A stretch of DNA of 59,663 nucleotides, taken from Saprospiraceae bacterium. Its GTDB lineage: Bacteria > Bacteroidota > Bacteroidia > Chitinophagales > Saprospiraceae. Location: positions 1 through 59,663 of the forward strand of contig JANQHF010000057.1 of NCBI GenBank assembly GCA_028282725.1, given 5' to 3'. Under the pieces are notes generated by a model. That model saw only the letters and a program-made list of their open reading frames with translations. It ran no database searches and was not told the origin of the DNA. This document shows positions 26,037-36,214 of this stretch, piece by piece (the first letter of the stretch is position 1; each line of letters opens with the position of its first letter). Made by a program: the position numbers and the translations under genes.

Positions 26037-27266
26037 CTATCCTTCAGAAAAATTTTTGGGTACTATTTTTCGCATTGCATAAGTTACCATTAAAGTAGAG
26101 AGCAGCAGTAATATTGCCCCCGCTACATAAGGAGCACCGGGGAAATAAGTTATAGCCGTATCTCCGGTAAATGCATAGAATAAAAATGCTGCAAGCGCCG
26201 GGCCCAGGATGGTCGTTATACTTACCATACTCGTCAGAGCACCCTGAAGATTTCCCTGTTCATTGTCCCGAACCTGGTTAGACAACAAGCCCTGTAAGGT
26301 GGGTCCGGCAATACCTCCAAGTGCATAGGGGATCAGGAAGGCGTAGATCATCCACGCCTCACTGGCTATGGAAAACAGAAACATGCCCAGGGTCCAGAAA
26401 CAGAAGCCGATGATAATCGCTCCTTTCTGTCCTAATTTTTCGACCGCAAGGCCCACCAGGCCACCCTGAACTATGGCCACCAGCAAGCCAACAAAACTCA
26501 AGCTATAACCAACCTGGGCTTCATTCCAATCGTACATTTCCATTGTAAAAAAATTCCAGGTGGCAGGAAGGGCCTGACCGGCTACATTGGCCAGGAACAA
26601 GGCAAGAATCAATCCTGCCAGTCCGGCATATTTACCAATATGAGCCAATGAAACACCCGGCATCATCTTTTTGGGAATAATGTCCCTCCTGTTTTCCGGC
26701 AAAAGTGATTCAGGGATCACGAATAATCCAAATAAGAAGTTGGCAAACGTAATTCCTGCGGCAATGTAAAATGGTAAACGTACATCTATAGCTCCGAAAA
26801 TACCGCCAATGCTCGGTCCGATAATAAAGCCCAAGCCAAAAGCCGCGCCCAACAAACCAAAATTCTTGGCCTTTTCTTCTGCAGAACTGATATCGGCCAT
26901 ATAAGCATTGGCCACCGTAAAACTCGCACCGCATATTCCTGCAAGGATCCGGCCTGTGAACAGCCACATTATGGTAGGGGCGAACGCATGAATCAGATAA
27001 TCAATGCTCAGCCCAAGCAGTGAAAGTAAGAGCACCGGTCTTCGGCCATATTTATCTGAGAATTCACCGAGCACAGGAGAAAAGAGGAATTGCATTCCGG
27101 CAAAGGCGATCAACAAGCCTCCTCCATATGCAGCTGCTTCACTGAGACCATGTCCAGTAAGGTCCCGGATCAATGTCGGTATGACTGGGATAATAATGCC
27201 GACCCCGATGACGTCGACGAGCACTGTTATAAAAATAAAAATGATTGCAGCTCTCTTAGAGGACAT
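26037..27266 (-). CDS. TetA-like MFS drug transporter
   Basis: 409 residues with 12 membrane segments. The DHA1 motif A is GEFSDKYGRRPVLL, and motif C-like GFIIGPSIGG follows in helix 5, which is typical of drug:proton antiporters. The overall pattern resembles the TCR/Tet branch (TetA). Chromosomal Bacteroidota homologues are common and need not give tetracycline resistance; the substrate is unknown. It lies 41 bp downstream of cutC on the same strand, so the two are probably an operon. Confidence 0.88.
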   Translation of the reverse strand: MSSKRAAIIFIFITVLVDVIGVGIIIPVIPTLIRDLTGHGLSEAAAYGGGLLIAFAGMQFLFSPVLGEFSDKYGRRPVLLLSLLGLSIDYLIHAFAPTIMWLFTGRILAGICGASFTVANAYMADISSAEEKAKNFGLLGAAFGLGFIIGPSIGGIFGAIDVRLPFYIAAGITFANFLFGLFVIPESLLPENRRDIIPKKMMPGVSLAHIGKYAGLAGLILALFLANVAGQALPATWNFFTMEMYDWNEAQVGYSLSFVGLLVAIVQGGLVGLAVEKLGQKGAIIIGFCFWTLGMFLFSIASEAWMIYAFLIPYALGGIAGPTLQGLLSNQVRDNEQGNLQGALTSMVSITTILGPALAAFLFYAFTGDTAITYFPGAPYVAGAILLLLSTLMVTYAMRKIVPKNFSEG

Positions 27267-27307
27267 AGTTTGCGAAGGTGGTCAATATATCTCGTATACG
27301 CCTATAA

Positions 27308-27961
27308 TTAAGAATCGAAATCTAACGGACCGACAATCTTTCTGCCGTGATAGATGGAAGCACCAATTAAATCGTGTATTTGTTGAACGTTATCTTTTGT
27401 AATTCTGCCTGCCGGGATGATTATGATGTCTTTGCCCGCAGCTTCCATCATCCTGATGATCATCTCTCTTCCTTCAATGGCCGTCGGGTTCCCGCCTGAT
27501 GTCAAGATGGCATGAATGCCTCCAATGCTTTTTAATGCACGAACTTCTTCCAAAATGTCAATACATGTATCAATGGCCTTGTGAATGGTAATTCGCATAG
27601 GTCGGGCAATGAGTGCAAGTCTTCTCATTGCAACACAATCTAGCTTGTTATTTGGAGTGGTCAGACCAAAAACGACTTCGGAAACACCTAAATCTTTTAC
27701 CGCCAATATTTCTTGTTCCATGATTTTGAGGACTTCGGGTGAACTTGTAAATGATCCGCTACCAGATCGAATCATGACTTTTACGGGAATATTCAACTGC
27801 TCAATGCATTGATGAATATCCTGAAAAGAAGGTGTCAAACCATCCAGGTCTAATCGACTGCAAAGTTCGACCTGGTGAGCACCTGATCGCTCAGCTTGCT
27901 GCGCCTGGTCAAAATTTTCGACACATGCCTCGAGTTTATATATGAATCGATCGGTTGCCAT
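27308..27961 (-). CDS. cutC: Copper homeostasis protein CutC family
   Basis: 217 residues, slightly shorter than E. coli CutC. The TIM-barrel family motifs are present: LEACVENFDQA at the start, QVELCSRLDLDGLTPS, VMIRSGSGSF, ILTSGG and IIIPAGRITKDN. The family was named for copper tolerance, but its biochemical role is uncertain. The ATG at 27961 overlaps nothing essential if the divergent DUF5686 gene starts at 28087. Confidence 0.93.
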   Translation of the reverse strand: MATDRFIYKLEACVENFDQAQQAERSGAHQVELCSRLDLDGLTPSFQDIHQCIEQLNIPVKVMIRSGSGSFTSSPEVLKIMEQEILAVKDLGVSEVVFGLTTPNNKLDCVAMRRLALIARPMRITIHKAIDTCIDILEEVRALKSIGGIHAILTSGGNPTAIEGREMIIRMMEAAGKDIIIIPAGRITKDNVQQIHDLIGASIYHGRKIVGPLDFDS

Positions 27962-28086
27962 GCAAAATATTGGATAAAATTACAATCGTGAATTCTATGT
28001 TGAAAAGTCATCCATTGGAATGCTTAAATGAACTTATGCTCGTTCTAATGTACAAATTGAATCCATCGGTAAGGATTCATCTTTCC

Positions 28087-30558
28087 ATGAAAAAAAACTT
28101 TCTGACCTTTTTCTTGATGGTGGTTTCCACGTTTTGCAATCTATCCGGACAGAACATTCATGGAACAGTGATAGATGAAAGCGGAGATCCACTGCCCTAT
28201 GTGAGTATTTACATGAAGGGCACAACTACTGGTACGACTTCGAATAGTGAGGGGTATTATGAACTAAAATTGGACCAGGGAAGACATACGGTTGTCTTTC
28301 AGTTCATTGGTTACAGCACGGTCAGCAAGGTAGTGAATATAGAAGGGGAGGATGTCGAATTTGACGTTGTGATGAAGGTTCAGTCCACTCTGCTCTCTGA
28401 GGTCATTATAGCGGCTGACCGGGAGGATCCCGCATATGCGATCATTCGCAATGCGATTAGAATGAGATCCTATTATCGGGATCTTTTGACGCAATACTCC
28501 TGTAATGTTTATGTAAAGGGAAATCAGAAAATTCTCAAAGCTCCAGAGAAAATATTGGGATTTGAAATTGGTGATCTGGATGGATTGCTGGATTCCTCAA
28601 GACAGGGCATTGTCTACCTTTCAGAATCCGTCAGCCAACTTCACGTTTCTCAAAATAAGTACAAGGAGGTGGTAACGTCCTCTAAAATCAGTGGAAATGA
28701 CAGAGGGTACAGTTTTAATAGTGCCCATGAGATGGAATTCAGTTTTTACGACAACACGATAGAACTTCAGCGTCAAATGATTTCTCCGATTGCGAATAAT
28801 GCCCTGGCCTATTACAAATACAAACTGGAGGGTACATTCCAGGATGATGACGGCCGTACGATCAATCAAATTCGTGTGATTCCTAAAAGAGAGAGCGATC
28901 CCTCATTCTATGGGACACTGTATGTCGTAGACGGATTGTGGAATATTCACTCCCTGGAATTGGGTGCAACGGCTGCTTCTACCCAGGTGTATTTCGTGGA
29001 TTCTCTTACATTCAGCCAGATTTACGTCCCGATCGAACACCCTGATAAATGGGCGCTTTTCAGTAATACGATTTCTTTCAAACTGGGAGCATTTGGTTTT
29101 GAATTAAAGGGTTTGTTCACAGGTGTGTATAGCAATTATAGTTTGGAGCCTGAATTTCCCGATGACTTCTTCGATGCAAATGTCCATGTCGTTGAGCCCG
29201 AATCCAATGAACGTGACAGTATATATTGGGCAGAAATACGGCCGGTACCGCTATCAGTAGAGGAGAAAGTCGACTACTTCAGAAAGGACAGCATCCATAA
29301 AGTGCGCACAGATCCCATTTATATGGATTCTGTGGATCGTAAATCGAACAACTTCAAGCCAGGCAACCTCCTTGGAGGATATAACTATACCCGTCGATCA
29401 AAGCGATTTTATTACTCATTCTCCAGTCCTCTTGGTGCTATTCAATTTAACACGGTCCAGGGATATAATCTCGGTCTGTCCTTTGATGCGCGTAAATACT
29501 ATGATGAAGCAGAGACCAGAAGATTACTTTTTGGTGCTCATATGAACTATGGCTTCTCTGAAGAGCGACTAAGGATTAACGGTTATATCACATATCGACC
29601 ATCCCGGATTGATCTGCACCGAATAACAATTCGAGGTGGTTCATCTATCGAACAATTCAATGATCAAAATCCGATTTCACCTTTCCTGAATAGTGTTTAC
29701 AGCTTATTGAATCGACGTAATTATGCGAAGTATCTGGACCTGAAAAAAGTGGAGCTGTCTTATTTGACGGAACCCACAGCCGGAATATTTTTGAATAGCT
29801 CGGTTCGATGGGAAAACAGGACACCGCTTATCAACAATTCCGATTTGAGTTACTTCAAAAAGGATGAGGTCGTATACCTTTCAAATGACCCACTGCGCCC
29901 TGATTCCTTTGAGCCGTCATTCGAAGAACACCAGGCCCTTATCCTGGCCATCAATGGCACTGTCCGGTTTAAACAGAAATACTTCCTTTATCCGGACCGA
30001 AAATTTTTTGCAGGCAATGAAGGTCCAACATTCAGATTCAATTACACGGGCGCATACCGGGTAGGCGGAAGCGATGTCGGGTATCAAAAAATTGCCATGT
30101 CTTTAGAAGACGAATGGTCTTTTGGCGTTGGGGGCCGATTTCATTGGTATGTGAATGGTGGTTTTTTCTTTGACAAGAAACGTATTGAGTTTAGAGATTA
30201 CAGACATTACACCACTTCCCAAATCTTCCTGATGAATCCATCCGATTATTTAAAGACTTTCTTACAGTTGCCCTATTACCAGTTCAGTGCTCAGGATCGA
30301 TATTTTCAATTGCATCTCCAACATTATTTTGACGGCTATATTCTGGACAAAGTGCCATTGTTTCAAAAACTGGGATGGAGTTTTGTTGCAGGCTATAAAG
30401 TGCTTAAATCCGATGACTTTCCATTATACCAGGAAATTCACCTTGGACTAAATAATATGGGTTACAGGATTGTGAGATTATTGAGAATGGACGTTGTTCT
30501 TTCCTTCCAGGATGGTCAACGGGACTGGGGTGTTCGCCTGGGACTGGCATTGAATTGA
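28087..30558 (+). CDS. DUF5686/carboxypeptidase-like regulatory domain outer-membrane protein
   Basis: 823 residues from the ATG at 28087. This start gives a clean signal peptide (KKNFLTFFLMVVSTF, cleavage before QNIHG); an upstream frame to 27955 would overlap cutC and hide the signal. Residues ~22-110 form a CarboxypepD_reg-like domain (GTVIDESGDPLPYVSIYMKG, GYYELKL). The remainder matches the DUF5686 region with a C-terminal aromatic beta-strand pattern, suggesting an outer-membrane barrel. Function is unknown. Confidence 0.88.
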   Translation: MKKNFLTFFLMVVSTFCNLSGQNIHGTVIDESGDPLPYVSIYMKGTTTGTTSNSEGYYELKLDQGRHTVVFQFIGYSTVSKVVNIEGEDVEFDVVMKVQSTLLSEVIIAADREDPAYAIIRNAIRMRSYYRDLLTQYSCNVYVKGNQKILKAPEKILGFEIGDLDGLLDSSRQGIVYLSESVSQLHVSQNKYKEVVTSSKISGNDRGYSFNSAHEMEFSFYDNTIELQRQMISPIANNALAYYKYKLEGTFQDDDGRTINQIRVIPKRESDPSFYGTLYVVDGLWNIHSLELGATAASTQVYFVDSLTFSQIYVPIEHPDKWALFSNTISFKLGAFGFELKGLFTGVYSNYSLEPEFPDDFFDANVHVVEPESNERDSIYWAEIRPVPLSVEEKVDYFRKDSIHKVRTDPIYMDSVDRKSNNFKPGNLLGGYNYTRRSKRFYYSFSSPLGAIQFNTVQGYNLGLSFDARKYYDEAETRRLLFGAHMNYGFSEERLRINGYITYRPSRIDLHRITIRGGSSIEQFNDQNPISPFLNSVYSLLNRRNYAKYLDLKKVELSYLTEPTAGIFLNSSVRWENRTPLINNSDLSYFKKDEVVYLSNDPLRPDSFEPSFEEHQALILAINGTVRFKQKYFLYPDRKFFAGNEGPTFRFNYTGAYRVGGSDVGYQKIAMSLEDEWSFGVGGRFHWYVNGGFFFDKKRIEFRDYRHYTTSQIFLMNPSDYLKTFLQLPYYQFSAQDRYFQLHLQHYFDGYILDKVPLFQKLGWSFVAGYKVLKSDDFPLYQEIHLGLNNMGYRIVRLLRMDVVLSFQDGQRDWGVRLGLALN

Positions 30559-30631
30559 TCCGCGCACGGACGAAGGATAGCTTCAAAAGTTTTTGTCAAT
30601 ACGCTAACCTATTATTTTTTCATGTATTCTA

Positions 30632-31411
30632 TCAGGATTCGATGTAATCCATCATCGGACGTCTGATCTGCACCGGACGCATCCAATCATAACATCTCCA
30701 TCCAAGCATTTTTTCTGTTTGTTGAATATCATTAGTAAATATTTCAATCAGATCATTGTAATCCTCGGGATTCATAGAAGTCTGATAATCACCGAGGTTC
30801 TTTGGAGTTCGTTCCATTTCCAAAAAGGGTAAACTTAGAAACTGGAGAACACGGTAAACGGATACTTCCGTATCATCTCTAAGATCTTCACAACGAATAA
30901 ATAACAATTGGTGAGGATCAAAATACTGAAGGAGGTTTTTAATTTGGTCGCTGTAAAAACCTCTGCTTAAGTAAGACCGAGTCGGGTTTGATTGGTCCTT
31001 TTCTGGAAACTTGAGCATTTCTTTTTCCAATTCAATGGCTTCCCTGAATGACAAGGATTCTAAACCTTGCGTCACATTCATCTGCCAATGAGAATAGGCT
31101 CTTTCCGCGGGGTTACGCAGGATAGCTATGACTTTGATTTCGGAATTATATATACTCAGTCTTGACATACATTGTGGCCTGTACATGTAGTCGGCACAAA
31201 CTTCACCTCTTAACACCTTGCCGGAATGATTTTCAAACCGCAAATTATAGAGCTCCGGATTGGGGAATCCTTTTTCAAACAATTCATCCTGGTTGAAAAA
31301 TCCCTGTTTATCAGAAGGGCACATATGAATTCGCGGGTGCTGAGAAAGATAGTAGTCCAAGCTCGTAGTTCCTCCTCTTTTTGTTCCGGCTATGACGAAA
31401 TTAGTCTTCAC
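30632..31411 (-). CDS. Sulfotransferase
   Basis: 259 residues. The 5'-phosphosulfate loop is GTKRGGTTSL (9-18), with the 3'-phosphate motif ILRNPAERAYSHW (about 97-109). It transfers sulfate from PAPS to an acceptor, probably a glycan or lipid. PAPS-forming genes are not in the window. It is divergent from nagB across a 208-bp AT-rich gap in which I see no strong promoter. Confidence 0.88.
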   Translation of the reverse strand: MKTNFVIAGTKRGGTTSLDYYLSQHPRIHMCPSDKQGFFNQDELFEKGFPNPELYNLRFENHSGKVLRGEVCADYMYRPQCMSRLSIYNSEIKVIAILRNPAERAYSHWQMNVTQGLESLSFREAIELEKEMLKFPEKDQSNPTRSYLSRGFYSDQIKNLLQYFDPHQLLFIRCEDLRDDTEVSVYRVLQFLSLPFLEMERTPKNLGDYQTSMNPEDYNDLIEIFTNDIQQTEKMLGWRCYDWMRPVQIRRPMMDYIES

Positions 31412-31619
31412 TTCATTTATTCATTTGATGCTGTAATGTACATATTAAAAATTAAATGAATGTATAAAATACATCATTTCTGTTCTGTATATATTTTTTT
31501 TTATTTAATAAGTTCTGATTGATCTTCATCTTTTGCGCTATCCCGCTGTATATTCTTCTAATTAGCCTATCTATTTTCTTTAATCGTTATCTTCACCGGC
31601 TCTAAATTCAAAGAAAGAA

Positions 31620-33563
31620 ATGAACCCAGTGGCAACAGAGATATATCCGGGAAAGCATATCAATTTCCTGATCAAAAATTATGAGAAGATCCAGGTCAGC
31701 ATATGGGAGAGTAATGTGGAATGCAGCAAGCACATTGCCCGGTTGATAGCGGACGTCATCCGATACAAACAGGGGCAAGGTAAAAATATAGTGCTGGGTC
31801 TGGCTACGGGATCTTCACCCATAGACCTGTATCGCGAATTGGTCAGAATGCATCAAGAAGAAGGATTAAGTTTTAAAAATGTATACACTTTTAATCTCGA
31901 TGAATACTTTCCGATGGAGCCCACTGCTCAACAGAGTTATGTCCGTTTTATGCATGACTTCCTATTTGATCATGTCGACATTCCAGCCGATCACATTCAT
32001 ATCCCGGACGGGACGTTGACGATGACGGAGGTTGCCGATTACTGCGCGACCTATGAATCTAAAATTAAAGCACTGGGTGGTGTCGATATACAAATTCTGG
32101 GTATTGGAAGAACAGGTCATGTTGGATTTAACGAACCAGGCTCCTGGTCAGATTCAAAGACTCGTTTGGTCCGTTTGGATAACTTGACGATGAGAGATGC
32201 ACGCAAGGATTTTTTGAGGGCCGAAGATGTTCCGTACCGGGCAATCACCATGGGGATAGAGACCATTATGAATGCCCGAACTATCTATCTCCTCGCGTGG
32301 GGTCATCATAAAGCCGAAATTGTTAAAAAGGCTGTTGAGGGAGAAATTACGTCCAGTATTCCATGCAGCTATCTTCAAAAACACGATGATGTCCAATTCT
32401 TTGTGGATTCGGCAGCTTCAGAACAACTGACCCGGGTAAAGACTCCGTGGTTAGTCGGCATGTGTCATTGGACCGATGACTTAATTTCCAAAGCTGTCAT
32501 TTGGCTTTCCGAAAAAATTAAAGTCCCAATCCTGAAATTAACCGATGAGGATTATAACGAACATGGCTTAGGCGAATTGATCCTTCAATTCAGCAATGCC
32601 TACGATATCAATATCAGGATTTTTAATCGACTGCAGCATACGATAACAGGATGGCCGGGAGGTAAGTATGGAGCAGATGATACCACGCGTCCCGAGCGGG
32701 CTGAGCCGAAACAAAAACGGGTAATTTTATTTAGCCCTCACCCGGACGACGATGTCATATCGATGGGTGGCACCTTTCTACGATTGGTGGATCAGGGACA
32801 TGACGTACACGTTGCCTATCAGACTTCAGGCAATATTGCCGTTCACGATCATGATGCTCTTCGATTTGTAGAATTTTATAAAGAGTTTTCTGATCACAGC
32901 GAAATCAATCAAAACAAAGCCGACGAAGCCCTGGACGATCTGTCGAATTACCTGACCAGTAAGACACTGAAGGATTCAGATTCCGTAGATATTCTGAAAA
33001 TCAAGGGTCTCATCCGTAGAGGAGAGGCCAGAGCAGGTGCCAGGTATTGCGGCATTGATGACGAGCATATTCATTTTTTGGACTTGCCTTTCTACGAAAC
33101 AGGGAAGACGAGAAAGAACCCCATTACACAACAGGATATTGATATTGTCAAACAATTGATTCAAGAAGTACGGCCTCACCAGATTTATGCGGCAGGTGAC
33201 CTTGCAGATCCTCATGGTACGCATCGGGTATGCCTTGATGTCATCCTGGCTGCCTTGAATCAGTTAGCAGAAGAACCATGGATTAATGAGTGTTGGTTAT
33301 GGCTGTACAGGGGAGCGTGGCATGAATGGGACATCAATGAAATTCAGATGTGCGTTCCTTTGAGCCCTGGCGAACTGGCACGAAAGCGAAAGGCTGTCTT
33401 TATGCATCAGTCTCAGAAAGACAGACCGCCATTTCCTGGTGAGGACGACCGTGAATTTTGGCAAAGAGCGGAAGAAAGAAATCGCGATACCGCTCAAAAA
33501 TATCGCTCTCTTGGCTTTGCCGAATATGAGGCCATGGAGGCTTTTAGAAGATTTGATTATTAA
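31620..33563 (+). CDS. nagB: Glucosamine-6-phosphate deaminase fused to a PIG-L/LmbE domain
   Basis: 647 residues in two domains. The N-terminal NagB domain (about 20-300) shows LATGSSP, FNLDEYF (the Asp/Glu pair) and GIGRTGHVGFNEPGS. The C-terminal domain (about 365-640) starts with SPHPDDDVISMGG (373 onwards), the zinc-binding signature of PIG-L/LmbE deacetylases. NagB turns glucosamine-6-P into fructose-6-P and ammonia. The fused domain, standard in Bacteroidota NagB, may deacetylate GlcNAc-type substrates, but this is inference. The SSS transporter follows after 35 bp. Confidence 0.93.
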   Translation: MNPVATEIYPGKHINFLIKNYEKIQVSIWESNVECSKHIARLIADVIRYKQGQGKNIVLGLATGSSPIDLYRELVRMHQEEGLSFKNVYTFNLDEYFPMEPTAQQSYVRFMHDFLFDHVDIPADHIHIPDGTLTMTEVADYCATYESKIKALGGVDIQILGIGRTGHVGFNEPGSWSDSKTRLVRLDNLTMRDARKDFLRAEDVPYRAITMGIETIMNARTIYLLAWGHHKAEIVKKAVEGEITSSIPCSYLQKHDDVQFFVDSAASEQLTRVKTPWLVGMCHWTDDLISKAVIWLSEKIKVPILKLTDEDYNEHGLGELILQFSNAYDINIRIFNRLQHTITGWPGGKYGADDTTRPERAEPKQKRVILFSPHPDDDVISMGGTFLRLVDQGHDVHVAYQTSGNIAVHDHDALRFVEFYKEFSDHSEINQNKADEALDDLSNYLTSKTLKDSDSVDILKIKGLIRRGEARAGARYCGIDDEHIHFLDLPFYETGKTRKNPITQQDIDIVKQLIQEVRPHQIYAAGDLADPHGTHRVCLDVILAALNQLAEEPWINECWLWLYRGAWHEWDINEIQMCVPLSPGELARKRKAVFMHQSQKDRPPFPGEDDREFWQRAEERNRDTAQKYRSLGFAEYEAMEAFRRFDY

Positions 33564-33598
33564 GTATCTCCTGAAGGAGATGTACATAACCGTATAAT

Positions 33599-35386
33599 AT
33601 GACTCTTAGCTTACTGGATTGGTCTATAGTCGCAGTTTATTTCATTTTCGTCCTGGTAGTAGGTCTCATGGTATCCCGGCATGCGAAGGACAATGTATCC
33701 GAGTTCTTTTTGTCCGGGAGAAATATGCCCTGGTGGTTATTGGGTGTCTCAATGGTTGCAACGACATTTTCGGCAGATACGCCAAACCTCGTAACGGATC
33801 TGGTCAGGCAAAGCGGAGTATCCGGAAATTGGGGCTGGTGGGCATTTTTACTTACGGGAATGTTGACTGTATTTGTTTTCGCCAAGTTATGGCGAAGGTC
33901 CATGGTCATGACAGATGTAGAATTCTATGAATTGAGATACAGCGGTAAAGCGGCTGCTTTTCTACGGGGATTCCGTGCACTCTATCTAGGATTGATCTTC
34001 AATGTTCTGGTAATGGGATCTGTTTCATTGGCCGCCATCAAATTTGGTGAAATCGTACTTGGTCTTGATGGCTGGATTACCTTGTTAATAGCGGGATCAA
34101 TTACATTGGCATATAGTGCTCTAGGTGGACTGAAAGCAGTGATCATCACCGATTTTGTTCAATTTATCATTGCTATGATAGGCTCTATCTGGGCATGTAT
34201 CTACATCCTTGGACTACCGGAAGTAGGAGGGCTTTCATCATTACTCGCCCATTCGAGTGTAGCTGAAAAAACAGCCATGCTGCCATCTTTCGATGACCCG
34301 AATGTATGGGTACCCATCTTGATTGTTCCGCTGGCCGTACAATGGTGGGCTTCGTACTATCCGGGTGCAGAACCGGGAGGTGGAGGATACATAGCGCAGC
34401 GCATGTTCTCTGCAAAGAATGAAAAGAATGCTGTTGGCGCCACCTTGCTCTTTAATGTAGCTCATTATGCATTACGTCCCTGGCCGTGGATATTGATCGC
34501 ATTGGCATCATTAGTCGTCTTTCCGGATTTATCCGAGATCCAAAGTGTATTTCCTAACTTGTCTGAGGATAAGATTGGTCATGATATTGCTTACCCTGCA
34601 ATGCTGACGCTTCTTCCTGCGGGACTTCTGGGTCTGGTTGCTGCATCATTGATTGCGGCCTTCATGTCGACCATGTCTACCCAGTTGAATCTCGGCGCCT
34701 CGTACCTCGTGAATGATTTTTATCAAAGGTTCATCAATCCGGATGCGAAAGATGATCGATTGGTAAGGGTGGGACAATTGTTTACACTATTAACTGCAGT
34801 CCTGGGTCTTGGACTGGGGTTATTATTGAATAGTGCCGCTCAGGCTTTTCAACTCCTCCTGCTGTTAGGTGCCGGAACCGGACTTATCTATATTCTGAGA
34901 TGGTTTTGGTGGAGGATCAACGCAGTGACAGAAATCGTTGCCATGATCGCATCCCTTATTATAGCCGGATATTTCACCTTTATCAATGAGACAATGGAAT
35001 CATGGGAAAAAATCATCTATGGAGCCATTTTGACCACACTGGTATGGGTGGTGGCGACTTTTTTCACTCGCCCGACCAATGAGGAAACATTGAGAAGCTT
35101 TTATTCGAAAATTGGTCCTGGTGGACCGGGTTGGAGGACAGTGGTGCAAAGGGCACGAGATCAAGGGGTAGAACTCGAACCGGCCAGGAGCCACCTCTCC
35201 CTGGAATTGCTTTGTGTTGTCATCGGCATCATCACCGTCTTTGGTGCGTTGTTTGCGACGGGTAATTGGATCTACGGCAATGTCGGACAGGCATTGACCT
35301 TAACTATGATTTCGCTCTTTGGCACGGGCTTCCTTTTCTGGGCATGGGGTCAGCTGAATGAGGCTGAACTATTCGATGAGGAGTGA
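33599..35386 (+). CDS. Sodium:solute symporter (SSS family)
   Basis: 595 residues with 13-15 membrane segments. It opens with WSIVAVYFIFVLVVG, then FLSGRNMPWWLLGVS, the typical SSS second-helix signature, and has a Na-site-like STMSTQLN stretch. It shares an operon with nagB (35-bp gap), which suggests uptake of an amino sugar or derivative; this is contextual inference. A 6-bp hairpin (atctcc/ggagat) lies in the gap. The 3' end overlaps convergent pxpC by 18 bp. Confidence 0.9.
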   Translation: MTLSLLDWSIVAVYFIFVLVVGLMVSRHAKDNVSEFFLSGRNMPWWLLGVSMVATTFSADTPNLVTDLVRQSGVSGNWGWWAFLLTGMLTVFVFAKLWRRSMVMTDVEFYELRYSGKAAAFLRGFRALYLGLIFNVLVMGSVSLAAIKFGEIVLGLDGWITLLIAGSITLAYSALGGLKAVIITDFVQFIIAMIGSIWACIYILGLPEVGGLSSLLAHSSVAEKTAMLPSFDDPNVWVPILIVPLAVQWWASYYPGAEPGGGGYIAQRMFSAKNEKNAVGATLLFNVAHYALRPWPWILIALASLVVFPDLSEIQSVFPNLSEDKIGHDIAYPAMLTLLPAGLLGLVAASLIAAFMSTMSTQLNLGASYLVNDFYQRFINPDAKDDRLVRVGQLFTLLTAVLGLGLGLLLNSAAQAFQLLLLLGAGTGLIYILRWFWWRINAVTEIVAMIASLIIAGYFTFINETMESWEKIIYGAILTTLVWVVATFFTRPTNEETLRSFYSKIGPGGPGWRTVVQRARDQGVELEPARSHLSLELLCVVIGIITVFGALFATGNWIYGNVGQALTLTMISLFGTGFLFWAWGQLNEAELFDEE

Positions 35387-36214
35387 AAATTGCACCTGGT
35401 TACCTACTCTGCGTTGAGCCAGTTGATTGATATCTTCTTCACAGACCTGAAGGATTCGTGGATAACCACCAGTCGTTTGACAATCTCTCATTAAGATCAA
35501 AGGCAATCCATTTGGTAACAGTTGAACTGTACCTGGCATTACGCTCGAGGAAAAGATCTCTACAATGTCACTAATTATTGGTATTCCATTCAACCTATAG
35601 CCCATCCGGTTCGATTTATTATCGATATAATAGGCATTGTCCAATAAAGCACTTTGATTATGTCTATCTAAATGAAACCATTCAGGACCCGGATAACAGC
35701 CCAGTTTTCTTTTAGTCTCAATGTGCAGAGCTGTGATCGAAGAAGAGATCGAAGGATATAAGTCTGATCGAGACAATTCGACCCTGTCGCCTTTTCTTAA
35801 TGATCGATTCAATAGTCCGGGGATCGGACTTTGGCTACCCAGAATAGTCGAGCTTTTTATTCCACCCTGAACAGCAATGTATAACCTGTATCCTTTGCTC
35901 AGAGTCCCTATGGTCAGTCTTGAATGTCCGGAAATTTGATATACATTGTCTGTGTATATCTTGTTGCTGTTCACCCGTATATTTCCTTCAGCCCCGGTTA
36001 TGCCTATAGTCGTATCATGCATAAAGTTCAATTCATGACCAGGTGAAGTCAGCTCTAATACTGCGAAAGAGACTGGGTTATGCAGTAGTGAATTCGCCCT
36101 GGCGGCACTTCTCAAGTCCATTGCTCCTGAGATGGGAACCCCATATTCGCGGTATCCGTATCGACCCATATCCACAATACGGATTTCTCCTCCTTTCCTA
36201 ATCACTTCTATCAT
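35369..36214 (-). CDS. pxpC: 5-oxoprolinase subunit PxpC (biotin-dependent carboxyltransferase family)
   Basis: 281 residues from the ATG at 36214, which overlaps the pxpB stop in an ATGA arrangement; a longer frame to 36262 is unlikely. The family motif GRYGYREYGVPISGAMD, then GAEGNI and MRDCQTTGGYPRI, mark PxpC/KipA-type proteins. With PxpA and PxpB it forms the ATP-dependent 5-oxoprolinase that opens 5-oxo-L-proline to glutamate. It is the last gene of the operon. Confidence 0.93.
   Translation of the reverse strand: MIEVIRKGGEIRIVDMGRYGYREYGVPISGAMDLRSAARANSLLHNPVSFAVLELTSPGHELNFMHDTTIGITGAEGNIRVNSNKIYTDNVYQISGHSRLTIGTLSKGYRLYIAVQGGIKSSTILGSQSPIPGLLNRSLRKGDRVELSRSDLYPSISSSITALHIETKRKLGCYPGPEWFHLDRHNQSALLDNAYYIDNKSNRMGYRLNGIPIISDIVEIFSSSVMPGTVQLLPNGLPLILMRDCQTTGGYPRILQVCEEDINQLAQRRVGNQVQFSLLIE

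Noticed and set aside
26037-27266. Acquired tetracycline-resistance gene
   Set aside because: The TetA-like protein sits in an apparent operon with chromosomal cutC and has no mobile element around it; resistance cannot be claimed.
27955-28086. N-terminal extension of the DUF5686 gene
   Set aside because: It would overlap cutC and bury a perfect signal peptide that starts at the ATG at 28087.
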